Of a DNA stretch of 8,072 bases, positions 1 to 5,959 are shown in pieces. Where the stretch lies: positions 1 to 8,072 of the forward strand of contig CAJPKC010000045.1 in NCBI GenBank assembly GCA_905370255.1, written 5' to 3'. Position 1 is the first letter of the stretch. Every line of letters starts with the position of its first letter. This DNA comes from Streptococcus oralis. GTDB lineage: Bacteria > Bacillota > Bacilli > Lactobacillales > Streptococcaceae. The notes under the pieces were generated by a model, which did not search any database, was not told the DNA's origin, and worked only from the letters and a program-made list of their open reading frames with translations. Made by a program: the position numbers and the translations under genes.

Positions 1-212
1 CTATCAAATACTTCATCAACAACTTCACGGACAGTATAAACTGTAAAGTCACCTGTTTTTTCGTTGAAGTCAATAGCTACGCTGTCAGATTGACCATAGC
101 GTCTGCGATAAGCGGAACGAAGCGACTCTACTACTGCGTCGATGATATCTTCTTTTTTGATTCCCTTGTCTTCTTCCAAAATGCGGAAGGCCTCTAGCAT
201 TTCTTTACTCAT
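1..212 (-). CDS. nusA: Transcription termination/antitermination factor NusA, N-terminal part (cut by window edge)
   Basis: The first 70 codons of a NusA protein read on the minus strand from an ATG at 212. The protein begins MSKEMLEAFRILEEDKGIKK and continues through a basic stretch (SLRSAYRRRYG) to VREVVDEVFD at the edge. This matches the RNA-polymerase-binding N-terminal domain of NusA; the S1 and KH domains lie outside the window. NusA binds RNA polymerase and the nascent RNA, and modulates pausing, intrinsic termination and rRNA antitermination. The gene lies 41 bases after the rimP stop, the usual rimP-nusA order in Firmicutes, and no terminator separates them, so it is read from the rimP promoter. 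Its Shine-Dalgarno is weak: only A-rich sequence precedes the ATG, and a better AAAGGA lies farther upstream beyond a small hairpin (223-240). Identification is secure from sequence and context; the start agrees with the pneumococcal protein as remembered. Confidence 0.95.
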   Translation of the reverse strand, partial: MSKEMLEAFRILEEDKGIKKEDIIDAVVESLRSAYRRRYGQSDSVAIDFNEKTGDFTVYTVREVVDEVFD

Positions 213-222
213 GTTCTTTTTA

Positions 223-240
223 CTTTTGAATTCTCAAAAG
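223..240 (-). other. Small hairpin just before the nusA start
   Basis: In the rimP-nusA gap a 7-base stem (CTTTTGA / TCAAAAG) closes a 4-base loop. On the RNA it lies 10 bases before the nusA ATG and 3 bases after the rimP-proximal AAAGGA. No U-tract follows, so it is not a terminator. It may bring the AAAGGA Shine-Dalgarno nearer to the start codon; that is inference. Confidence 0.45.
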
Positions 241-253
241 CTATCCTTTCTTT

Positions 254-733
254 CTATAATTTTACTGCTAAACGTGCTTTTGATACCAAGTTATATGGAA
301 TTTGGACTGTTTTCTTGCGCGTTTTATCCATATATTCCATAGTCAACTCATCCTCTTCAAAGGACAACAAGGTTCCTTCAAAAACCTTTTGCTTATCGAT
401 GGCTTGGTAGAGCCCGACATGGATGTATTTCCCGACCGCTCCAGCGACTGCTTCCTTGGTTTTCAAAGGACGCTCCAATCCTGGACTGGTAATTTCTAGG
501 AAATATTGTTCTGGGAAGGGATCCGGCTTGATAGTATCTAGGACAGGACTGATAATTTCAGTCAAGTCTGCCGTATCATTCAAGGTGATTCCTTCAGGCT
601 TGTCTACAAAAATACTAAGAATCATGTCACTGCCAATCTTTCCATACTCGATATCTACGAGTTCAAAAGGAGCTTCAATGACAGGTTCTACGACTTCTCT
701 GACTAATTCAACGATCGTTGCGATTGCGTCCAC
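254..733 (-). CDS. rimP: Ribosome maturation factor RimP
   Basis: RimP binds the 30S subunit and is needed for late 16S rRNA processing and assembly. The protein is 159 residues if started at GTG 733, the normal family length. The N-terminal domain holds FELVDIEY at residues 23-30 and the family hallmark [14 protein letters not shown] at about 77-90. The C-terminal part, about 92-159, corresponds to the SH3-like domain and ends LAVKL. The frame stays open to an ATG at 805, but that extension lies upstream of the promoter's expected transcription start, so it is excluded. The start is still odd: the only strong Shine-Dalgarno, AGGAGG at 733-738, overlaps the first base of the GTG codon and cannot serve it with normal spacing. 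Codon 4 (ATC, 722-724) sits 8 bases after it. Family conservation does not separate the two, because the first few residues vary. First gene of a rimP-nusA operon with its own promoter. Identity is certain; the exact start is not. Confidence 0.95.
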   Translation of the reverse strand: MDAIATIVELVREVVEPVIEAPFELVDIEYGKIGSDMILSIFVDKPEGITLNDTADLTEIISPVLDTIKPDPFPEQYFLEITSPGLERPLKTKEAVAGAVGKYIHVGLYQAIDKQKVFEGTLLSFEEDELTMEYMDKTRKKTVQIPYNLVSKARLAVKL

Positions 734-738
734 CTCCT
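733..738 (-). promoter_or_regulatory. Shine-Dalgarno of rimP, overlapping the apparent GTG start
   Basis: A perfect AGGAGG on the minus strand whose last G is also the first base of the GTG usually taken as the rimP start. The spacing to GTG is therefore negative. The next in-frame near-cognate codon at a good distance (8 bases) is ATC at 722-724. No in-frame ATG, GTG or TTG lies at ordinary spacing. Confidence 0.7.
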
Positions 739-746
739 CATAAGCA

Positions 747-772
747 AGAGGCGAAGATATCTCCCCGCCTCT
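747..772 (-). other. Hairpin in the rimP 5' leader
   Basis: A perfect 7-base GC-rich stem (AGAGGCG / CGCCTCT) with a 12-base loop lies between the rimP promoter and its Shine-Dalgarno, 8 bases from AGGAGG. No U-run follows, so it is not an intrinsic terminator. It could modulate access to the ribosome-binding site or stabilise the 5' end. No known leader family was recognised. Confidence 0.55.
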
Positions 773-793
773 CTTTCTTATATTCTTGTTATT

Positions 794-822
794 AGTATAA
801 CACAAATCAATCCAACCTGCAA
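794..822 (-). promoter_or_regulatory. Promoter of rimP-nusA
   Basis: On the minus strand a -35 element TTGCAG (817-822) is followed after exactly 17 bases by an extended -10, TGT-TATACT (hexamer 794-799). Transcription should start near 787, giving a leader of about 55 bases with the hairpin at 747-772. Because the start lies below 805, the long open frame upstream of rimP cannot be its N-terminus. Confidence 0.8.
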
Positions 823-840
823 GGATTTGACCTTTTCACA

Positions 841-867
841 ACCAATAGAAGGCTTTCCTTCTATGGT
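841..867 (-). terminator. Candidate terminator after the family 3 glycosidase
   Basis: An inverted repeat of 11 pairs with one bulged A (ACCAATAGAAGG / CCTTCTATGGT) and a 4-base loop lies about 30 bases past the hydrolase stop codon. The U-tract on the minus strand is poor (UUGGUUGUG), so termination may be inefficient. It lies directly upstream of the rimP promoter. Confidence 0.5.
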
Positions 868-898
868 TTCTGCATGATTTTATAAATGACGTTTCCTT

Positions 899-2050
899 TT
901 ACTGAGACCTATCGAATAATCCCAAGTCATATTTCCATGCTAAAATACGTCTTACAGACTCATCAATCCGCTCTTCGGTCAACTCTCCAGAAGAAATTTT
1001 CTTTAATATATAAGGAATCTGAGTTTGGTAGGAAGAACCTTGGATTAGATCTTTTCCAGCTAATATTACCTGGAGAGCAGCTTCATCCTGACTGACAAAA
1101 TCAGCTAATCCTGCCATATCTAAATCATCCGTCATTATGACCCCTTTAAAATTCAGCTCCTTGCGAAGAATTTCGTTGATTTTTGGCGAGATAGATGACG
1201 GCACTGTATCAATTTTAGTCAGGATGTTGTGAGAAACTAAAATACTATCTGCACCTGCATCTATGCCAGCTTGAAAGGGTAGAAAATCTGCTTGTCTTAA
1301 ATCATCCAAAGAGCGGTTATCTCGGATAATGTCGGTATGACTGTCTCCATTATCACCATATCCTGGGAAATGTTTCAAGGTTGAACCGACCTTATTCTTT
1401 TGAAGTTCTTCTACAACTTGCTTAACATAACTTGCAGTTGTTTGGGCATCTTGTCCGATGGTCCGATCGTAAATAAAGGCTGATGAATCACCTGCAAGAT
1501 CCGCAACTGGAAAGAGTCCAGCATTGATACCAACAGATTTCAGCACCTCTGCCTTTTTCCTAGTATCAGAAAGAACAGCCTCCATCCCTCCTTGATGATA
1601 AAGGGTCATAGGAGATTGGAAAGGAGTCTCCAAAATCGAACTGATACGAGTTACTGTTCCCCCTTCTTCATCTGAACCAATCAATAAAGGAGTCTTTGAA
1701 GCAGCTTGGTAGCGACTTGTCAAAACTTTCATATCCTCTAAGGTTCGTCCTTCAAAATCTCGTCCAAATAAGATATACCCAGACAAATGATAGGATTTGA
1801 GATCTTCTATTTGATGATTATCGGGAACTCTAGCCCAGAATAATTGCCCGACTTTCTCCTCCAAGGTCATTGTGGCTAATCTATCTTCAACAACCTTTTC
1901 CTTATCTGTTTCACTGATTTGAGTAGTTTTCTCAGTTTTTTCTACTTGCACATCTGCCTGTCGATGATGTTGATGATCCAAAAAAATCAAACCACCTATC
2001 ACAAGGAGAAAGAAAAGATAGACTACAACAGGTTTTATGCTTCTTCTCAT
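899..2050 (-). CDS. Membrane-anchored glycoside hydrolase family 3 (NagZ-like beta-N-acetylhexosaminidase)
   Basis: The protein has 383 residues. It begins with a short basic end (MRRSIK) and a hydrophobic segment at about 7-24, followed by a polar linker to about 55 and a GH3 barrel to the end. NagZ-type signatures are visible: SDEEGGTVTRI (126-136), KHFPGYGDNGDSH (226-238) with the loop pair Asp236/His238 that acts as general acid/base in NagZ enzymes, and VIMTDDLDM (304-312) with nucleophile Asp308. GH3 NagZ enzymes remove terminal beta-linked GlcNAc from cell-wall or other glycans. Here the anchor places the active domain outside the cell. Several motif positions differ from classical NagZ: Tyr231 for His in KHFPGHG, Thr132 for the Arg of EEGGRV, and TIGQDA for SFGxDP. 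No lipobox is visible. The upstream ORF extension to 2125 crosses the promoter-like element and is not used. It is a single-gene unit between two terminators. Substrate is unproven; a different beta-hexosaminide or glucoside is possible. Confidence 0.85.
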   Translation of the reverse strand: MRRSIKPVVVYLFFLLVIGGLIFLDHQHHRQADVQVEKTEKTTQISETDKEKVVEDRLATMTLEEKVGQLFWARVPDNHQIEDLKSYHLSGYILFGRDFEGRTLEDMKVLTSRYQAASKTPLLIGSDEEGGTVTRISSILETPFQSPMTLYHQGGMEAVLSDTRKKAEVLKSVGINAGLFPVADLAGDSSAFIYDRTIGQDAQTTASYVKQVVEELQKNKVGSTLKHFPGYGDNGDSHTDIIRDNRSLDDLRQADFLPFQAGIDAGADSILVSHNILTKIDTVPSSISPKINEILRKELNFKGVIMTDDLDMAGLADFVSQDEAALQVILAGKDLIQGSSYQTQIPYILKKISSGELTEERIDESVRRILAWKYDLGLFDRSQ

Positions 2051-2059
2051 AACCCCTTC

Positions 2060-2068
2060 ATTATACCA
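2060..2068 (-). promoter_or_regulatory. Extended -10 promoter of the glycosidase gene
   Basis: TGG-TATAAT on the minus strand (hexamer 2060-2065) is a perfect extended -10. No convincing -35 is visible. It is the only promoter candidate between the trmB terminator and the gene. The hexamer ends only 9 bases before the ATG at 2050, so transcription should begin within about 2-5 bases of the start codon. Confidence 0.6.
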
Positions 2069-2110
2069 CTTATCAGGGCACAAGTACACACTTATCAAAA
2101 TCCCAAATCT

Positions 2111-2163
2111 ATTAAAAAAACTCAAGGATTTAGTCCTGTCGAAGACAAAACTAAATCCTTGAG
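2111..2163 (-). terminator. Strong intrinsic terminator after trmB
   Basis: A perfect 14-base inverted repeat (CTCAAGGATTTAGT / ACTAAATCCTTGAG, 2121-2163 overall) with a 15-base loop is followed on the minus strand by seven Ts and AAT. It lies 57 bases past the trmB stop. It should end the ccrZ-trmB transcript and insulate the hydrolase gene. The 2164-2220 stretch between it and trmB holds nothing else convincing. Confidence 0.9.
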
Positions 2164-2220
2164 GTACATATTTACATTATATTTGAGTGAACGACAGTTT
2201 TTCACTAACAAGTCTTTACA

Positions 2221-2856
2221 TTAAAACTGAGCTTCAACTCTATAAATGACTTGACCCTTACTTGAAAACTTTTGCTCATACTCAGTCATGACATTTCCTT
2301 CAAAATCACTAGCATGCAAATCTAGCCAAACGCCATTGAGTTTCATGCCATATTGTGAAAAGCTCACTAAGCTATATTCAAACAAGCCACGATTATCTGT
2401 CTTGAAATGAATTTCACCGTGTTCAGGTAAGATTCGTTTGAAAGTATCCAAGAAGCTCTTATAAGTCAAACGACGCTTCTCATGGCGTTTTTTAGGCCAT
2501 GGATCCGAGAAATTCAAATACAAGCGGTCAATTTCACCATCTTCAAAATAATTGGTCAATTCTGAACCATCAACCCATAGAAGTTTGATGTTGGGAACTC
2601 CAACTTCTAAGACCTTGTCTAATGCATAGCTTAATACAGACTTCTGAATATCAATCCCGATATAGTTGATGCCAGGATTTTGTTTGGCCATTCCTGTTAC
2701 GAAAGCACCTTTGCCACTACCAACCTCTACATGGATTGGATTGTCATTGCCAAATAAATCTCGCCACTTTCCTTTAGCTTCTGCGGGATTTAAAACAACG
2801 TACTGCGGATTAGCCTCTAACAGTTCTGTTGCACCTTTACGATTTCTAACTCTCAT
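2221..2856 (-). CDS. trmB: tRNA (guanine-N7-)-methyltransferase TrmB
   Basis: TrmB methylates G46 in the variable loop of tRNAs to m7G, using S-adenosylmethionine. The protein has 211 residues, the usual length for the Firmicute enzyme. The SAM-binding motif [11 protein letters not shown] lies at 42-52 and GIDIQKS, with the acidic residue that binds the SAM ribose, at 67-73. The family signature [15 protein letters not shown] is at about 115-129, FKTDN at 151-155 and the C-terminal TEYEQKF at 191-197. All expected residues are present. The start ATG overlaps the ccrZ stop in an ATGA, which implies translational coupling. A strong terminator follows the gene. Confidence 0.97.
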   Translation of the reverse strand: MRVRNRKGATELLEANPQYVVLNPAEAKGKWRDLFGNDNPIHVEVGSGKGAFVTGMAKQNPGINYIGIDIQKSVLSYALDKVLEVGVPNIKLLWVDGSELTNYFEDGEIDRLYLNFSDPWPKKRHEKRRLTYKSFLDTFKRILPEHGEIHFKTDNRGLFEYSLVSFSQYGMKLNGVWLDLHASDFEGNVMTEYEQKFSSKGQVIYRVEAQF

Positions 2857-3647
2857 TTTTTCTTTCCATACTTATCTCGGAAGCTACGCAAAGCATAGAT
2901 TTCTCGATTTACATTATCCAAATCTTGATTTTCATAGTATTTAGTAATGAGGCTCAAAAATGACAGTTGAGCATACCAATATAACTTATTCAAAACAGTT
3001 TGATTATACTTATAGCCATAATTAGTTAGCCACTCTTGCCATTGATACTCTGGAATATAGTGACAGAGCAGATAGGCCACATCAAACATACGATCAGTCA
3101 AGCGAACGGAATCCCAATCTACTAAATAAATCAAGCCACTCTCTGTCTCAAACCAGTTGCTATGACGGACATCCCCATGGACTATGGTTGCATAGTCTTC
3201 CCTAAAACCAGGAAGATTCTCACGCAAATCACCTAAAACCATACGTAGATACTGGTTGTTTTTTAAAGCATCCGGAGCCTTGTTTACCCATGACTGAAGT
3301 AAATCCGAAGGTGTTTCCATTGCATATCCCAATCGTGTCAACTGGGTCATTAAGGGACGTGAACAGTGTAAACGTGTCAAAATATCGATAATTTGTTTAC
3401 GGTTCATATCACTTGGCGTCAAAATTTTTCCTGTCAACCATTCCTGAGCAGACATATCACGGCCGTCTGGTAAACGACGACTCCAGAGCAATTGTGGTGC
3501 AATTTGCTCTCTAGCTAAACCAGGCAGGATTGGAGAAGTATTCATTTTTATAAAAACACGTTTTCCATCTGGATAACTTCCCATATAAGCTTTTCCGCTC
3601 TTCCCAGATATCGGGGTTAGCGTTAGCTCAATATCACCCAAGTCCAT
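2853..3647 (-). CDS. ccrZ: Cell-cycle regulator CcrZ (aminoglycoside-phosphotransferase-fold kinase)
   Basis: A 264-residue protein with the phosphotransferase (APH/choline-kinase-like) fold. It has a nucleotide-loop-like [11 protein letters not shown] (13-23), the Brenner catalytic motif HGDVRHSNW (157-165: His157, Asp159, Asn164) and the metal-binding DWDS (Asp177). By length and motif positions it corresponds to pneumococcal CcrZ and is related to YtmP of Bacillus. From established work on CcrZ, it localises with FtsZ at midcell and stimulates DnaA-dependent initiation, tying replication to division; its small-molecule substrate is less certain. The ATG at 3647 has a good Shine-Dalgarno (GGAGG, 6 bases away). 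The stop overlaps the trmB start. A near-consensus promoter sits directly upstream, within the end of ecsB. All catalytic residues seem intact. Older annotation would call this a generic phosphotransferase or choline-kinase-like protein. Confidence 0.9.
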   Translation of the reverse strand: MDLGDIELTLTPISGKSGKAYMGSYPDGKRVFIKMNTSPILPGLAREQIAPQLLWSRRLPDGRDMSAQEWLTGKILTPSDMNRKQIIDILTRLHCSRPLMTQLTRLGYAMETPSDLLQSWVNKAPDALKNNQYLRMVLGDLRENLPGFREDYATIVHGDVRHSNWFETESGLIYLVDWDSVRLTDRMFDVAYLLCHYIPEYQWQEWLTNYGYKYNQTVLNKLYWYAQLSFLSLITKYYENQDLDNVNREIYALRSFRDKYGKKK

Positions 3648-3676
3648 TTCTTTCCTCCGAATAAAGTTTCCTTATT

Positions 3677-3705
3677 ATTCTACTAATTTTTATGCTATTC
3701 GTCAA
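3677..3705 (-). promoter_or_regulatory. Promoter of ccrZ-trmB, overlapping the ecsB stop
   Basis: TTGACG (3700-3705, five of six bases of the -35 consensus) and TAGAAT (3677-3682) are separated by exactly 17 bases on the minus strand. The -35 lies inside the last codons of ecsB and the spacer contains its stop codon. Transcription should start near 3670, giving a leader of about 23 bases. No terminator separates ecsB from ccrZ, so read-through from ecsAB is also possible. Confidence 0.8.
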
Positions 3706-4744
3706 CCAATCTTCTCAGTTGATATGGCAAATAAAGATATTGCAATACAAGGCCTGCTCCCACAAGAGCGAAGACAAGTATCTTATCCTTAAAAACAACC
3801 AATCCTATGAGACTTTCCAAGATTAAGACAAAGATTCCAATCGCTCTTAAAATTTCCTTCAAGCCTTTCTCTTTTTGCCCCTTACCTACTGGGAATAATT
3901 GCGTCAAATATTGATAGTCAAAGGCATGATAGAGGGCTAGAAGCTGGAATAACAAAAGATAATTGAATAAAATTACAATTGCGACTGCAATCCAAGATTG
4001 CTCAATGAAGATGAGAGCGGTCAAAGATAGGATTATGAGTCGCAGACTAAGGGCGAATAAATCTCCATTTCTAAGATAGGAGCGGAGATAAAGATTCTGC
4101 CAGATTTTTCCTGGTACTTTCTGAACTCCCTTGAGGATAAAGTCCAGATAAGCTCGGCGCTTAACACTATTTGAAATCCCCTTGACCTGTGTAAAGAGGG
4201 CAAAGAATCGAAGCAAGAACTGCTTACGTTTACTTTCTTGTGCAATGACATAATCCCAGTCAAGTCCATTTCCAAGGAAAAAGTTGCTAGACTTTTGGCG
4301 AAAAATCACATATTTTACTATCCCCAAGACAAGGAGATAGACTCCAAAAATCGGCAAACCAAGACCCATGGCTAAGAATAAAGGCGCAAACAGGAGCAAA
4401 AAGAGAGTCTGTACACTGACCCAAAAGATGAAAGAAATCAGACTTTGCTTCTGGATGTGTTCTCTCACTTCTTCTTCAGCAACTAAAAGAAATAGTTTGT
4501 CAGGCGCTTCTAGATAGGTCGCAATACCACCCCAAAGCAAAAGTAAAATAGATATAAGCCCAAGCAAAATTAGGATTGGTAAATGATTCTCAGGAAAGTG
4601 TTGGAGCAACTGGTTGTACTGGTAGGCCAAAAATCCTAACAACACCAACAAAAATAAGACAAAATGATCATTGAGCACATAACGGAGATAGCCCAAGCAT
4701 TCCTTGCGAAATTCCTGCTTTCGTTTTAAAAACAAGTCCTTCAT
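3695..4744 (-). CDS. ecsB: ABC transporter permease EcsB
   Basis: A 349-residue polytopic membrane protein encoded directly after its ATPase partner. Hydrophobic segments can be seen at roughly 26-45, 55-76, 102-124, 128-148, 229-247, 251-272, 299-318 and 321-338. A large polar, basic cytoplasmic loop covers about 149-228. After the second segment comes YLEAPDKLFLLV (77-88), the position of the conserved polar/FLL motif of EcsB permeases. EcsAB is a Firmicute transporter; in Bacillus its loss impairs secretion, competence and RasP-dependent intramembrane proteolysis, but the transported substrate is not established. The start ATG overlaps the ecsA stop (ATGA), with GAGGAG in the end of ecsA as Shine-Dalgarno. 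The last codons carry the -35 of the ccrZ promoter. The family name rests on topology, the EcsA-like partner and the neighbouring hit gene. Confidence 0.88.
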   Translation of the reverse strand: MKDLFLKRKQEFRKECLGYLRYVLNDHFVLFLLVLLGFLAYQYNQLLQHFPENHLPILILLGLISILLLLWGGIATYLEAPDKLFLLVAEEEVREHIQKQSLISFIFWVSVQTLFLLLFAPLFLAMGLGLPIFGVYLLVLGIVKYVIFRQKSSNFFLGNGLDWDYVIAQESKRKQFLLRFFALFTQVKGISNSVKRRAYLDFILKGVQKVPGKIWQNLYLRSYLRNGDLFALSLRLIILSLTALIFIEQSWIAVAIVILFNYLLLFQLLALYHAFDYQYLTQLFPVGKGQKEKGLKEILRAIGIFVLILESLIGLVVFKDKILVFALVGAGLVLQYLYLPYQLRRLVDE

Positions 4745-5472
4745 AGCTCCTCCTCTTTGGTCAGAGCCAAATAGATATCATTGAGGCTTGCTTCTGGCAT
4801 ATCAAAGGCTTCTCGGAGTTGTTGGAGATTTCCTTTGGCTCTTACTTGACCTTTGTGAAGAATGACAAAAGAGTCACACATCTTTTCAGCAGAATCAAGA
4901 ACGTGGGTACTCATAAGGATAGACTTTCCTTTTTTCTTTTCCGCTTCTAGAAGTTGAATCAAATCTGAAATCGCCAAAGGATCAAGACCAAGGAAAGGTT
5001 CGTCTACGATAAAGAGACTAGGATCCACGACAAAGGCACAGATAATCATAACCTTTTGCTTCATCCCTTTGGAAAAATGAACTGGAAACCAATCCAATTT
5101 TTGATCCAAACGGAACATTTTTAAAAGCGGCTCTACACGTTCAAAAGCTAGATTTTGCTCGATACCATAGGCCATAGCAACTGTCTCAATATGCTCTCTG
5201 AGAGTCAATTCTTCATACAAGCTAGGAGTTTCAGGGATATAACCAATCTTCTTACGATAGCTCGTAGCATCATCTCCTAGAGTCAATCCGTCAATCTTTA
5301 TCTCTCCACTATAGGGTGTCAAGAGGCCAATAATTTCATTGATAGTAGTTGATTTACCAGCACCATTTAAGCCAATCAAACCGACCAACTGTCCACTCTC
5401 AACTGAAAAAGATACATCCTTCAAGACAGGTACGTGAACATAGCCTCCTGTCAGGTTTTTAATTTCTAACAT
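4741..5472 (-). CDS. ecsA: ABC transporter ATP-binding protein EcsA
   Basis: A 243-residue ABC ATPase that powers the EcsB permease. Walker A is GLNGAGKST (34-42). The signature loop is FSKGMKQK (133-140), a variant of LSGGQ. Walker B is SLFIVDEP (152-159) with the catalytic Glu158, the D-loop is GLDP (162-165) and the switch histidine is His190 in STH. The Q-loop position reads GYIPETP, with Glu81 where most ABC proteins have Gln; this is a feature of the EcsA-like group as I recall it, not a defect. The tail after about 210 is short and typical of the subfamily. The ATG at 5472 has GGAGA 6 bases upstream. It is read from an extended -10 promoter at 5504-5512, opposite hit, which matches the hit/ecsAB cluster known from Bacillus. 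Confidence 0.93.
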   Translation of the reverse strand: MLEIKNLTGGYVHVPVLKDVSFSVESGQLVGLIGLNGAGKSTTINEIIGLLTPYSGEIKIDGLTLGDDATSYRKKIGYIPETPSLYEELTLREHIETVAMAYGIEQNLAFERVEPLLKMFRLDQKLDWFPVHFSKGMKQKVMIICAFVVDPSLFIVDEPFLGLDPLAISDLIQLLEAEKKKGKSILMSTHVLDSAEKMCDSFVILHKGQVRAKGNLQQLREAFDMPEASLNDIYLALTKEEEL

Positions 5473-5486
5473 ATTTTCTCCGAATC

Positions 5487-5495
5487 TGGTATAAT
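5487..5495 (+). promoter_or_regulatory. Extended -10 promoter of hit
   Basis: TGG-TATAAT on the plus strand (hexamer 5490-5495) is a perfect extended -10; the -35 region is poor (TAACAT at 17-base spacing). Transcription should begin near 5502, leaving a leader of about 38 bases before the hit ATG at 5540. Confidence 0.75.
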
Positions 5496-5509
5496 GTAGC
5501 TATATTATA
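5490..5509. repeat. Near-perfect palindrome formed by two opposing -10 elements
   Basis: Twenty bases symmetric about a central AGCT (nine of ten paired positions match). The left end is TATAAT on the plus strand (hit promoter). The right end is TATAAT on the minus strand (ecsA promoter). Confidence 0.75.
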
Positions 5510-5512
5510 TCA
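5504..5512 (-). promoter_or_regulatory. Extended -10 promoter of ecsA-ecsB
   Basis: TGA-TATAAT on the minus strand (hexamer 5504-5509), again a perfect extended -10 with no good -35. Transcription should begin near 5497, about 25 bases before the ecsA ATG. It lies within the region transcribed from the hit promoter, so polymerase occupancy at the two promoters should be mutually exclusive. Confidence 0.65.
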
Positions 5513-5539
5513 AAATTCAATACACTAGAGGTGGTTTTT

Positions 5540-5950
5540 ATGTCAGATTGTATTTTTTGTAAGATTATCGCAGGAGAAATCCCTGCAGCCAAGGTTTATG
5601 AGGATGAGCAAGTCCTTGCCTTTCTTGATATTTCTCAAGTAACACCTGGTCATACCTTGGTTGTTCCCAAAGAACACCATCGCAACCTTTTGGAAATGGA
5701 TGCCACTAGCGCTAGCCAACTCTTCGCAAAGATTCCGGTTATTGCTCAAAAGGTCATGAAGGCTACCCAAGCTGAAGGCATGAATATCATCGCCAACTGC
5801 GAAGAGGTCGCTGGACAAACCGTTTTCCATACCCATGTCCACCTCGTTCCTCGTTATGGTGCCGAGGATGACCTAAAAATTGACTTTGTTGCCCATGAAC
5901 CTGACTTTGACAAACTTGCCCAAGTCGCTGAAACGATCAAAAACGCTTAA
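5540..5950 (+). CDS. hit: HIT family nucleotide-binding hydrolase
   Basis: A 136-residue histidine-triad protein of the Hint type. The N-terminus MSDCIFCKIIAGEIPA carries a CxxC pair (Cys4, Cys7) that helps bind zinc in many bacterial members. TPGHTLVVPKEHH lies at 35-47. The defining triad is H97-T-H99-V-H101-L-V. Such proteins hydrolyse purine nucleoside phosphoramidates and similar AMP-linked compounds; the physiological substrate is usually unknown. The frame is open from a GTG at 5531, but the ATG at 5540 is preceded at good spacing by AGAGGTGG and is the natural start. It is divergent from ecsAB, as in Bacillus, and leads a plus-strand group in which the next gene begins 9 bases after its stop. 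Confidence 0.95.
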   Translation: MSDCIFCKIIAGEIPAAKVYEDEQVLAFLDISQVTPGHTLVVPKEHHRNLLEMDATSASQLFAKIPVIAQKVMKATQAEGMNIIANCEEVAGQTVFHTHVHLVPRYGAEDDLKIDFVAHEPDFDKLAQVAETIKNA

Positions 5951-5959
5951 GGAGTTCCT

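Noticed and set aside
703..741. A 12-codon upstream ORF (ATG AGG AGG ...) overlapping the rimP start in another frame
   Set aside because: Its tandem AGG codons are the rimP Shine-Dalgarno itself, and the ATG has no ribosome-binding site of its own; most likely chance.
734..805. N-terminal extension of rimP to an ATG at 805 (24 extra residues)
   Set aside because: It reads through the promoter -10 (794-799) and beyond the expected transcription start near 787, has no homology-like content, and makes RimP longer than the family.
2051..2125. N-terminal extension of the glycosidase to an ATG at 2125
   Set aside because: The ATG lies near the T-tract of the upstream terminator and the extension covers the promoter element; starting at 2050 gives a clean basic end plus membrane anchor.
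2111..2181. A possible small RNA from a TATAAT-like element (2176-2181) to the trmB terminator
   Set aside because: No -35 or extended -10 supports the hexamer, and the region is an ordinary A/T-rich 3' untranslated stretch of trmB.
2165..2200. Short inverted repeat AGTGAA / TTCACT downstream of trmB
   Set aside because: Only six pairs with a nine-base loop and no U-tract; weaker than the real terminator beside it.
4033..4275. Open frames on other frames inside real genes, such as the one within ecsB and those antisense to rimP, the glycosidase, hit and dnaJ
   Set aside because: They are shadows of well-supported genes, lack ribosome-binding sites and show no recognisable protein features.
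5531..5539. GTG start for hit at 5531
   Set aside because: The GTG is part of the Shine-Dalgarno region (AGAGGTGG) of the ATG at 5540, which gives the normal family N-terminus.
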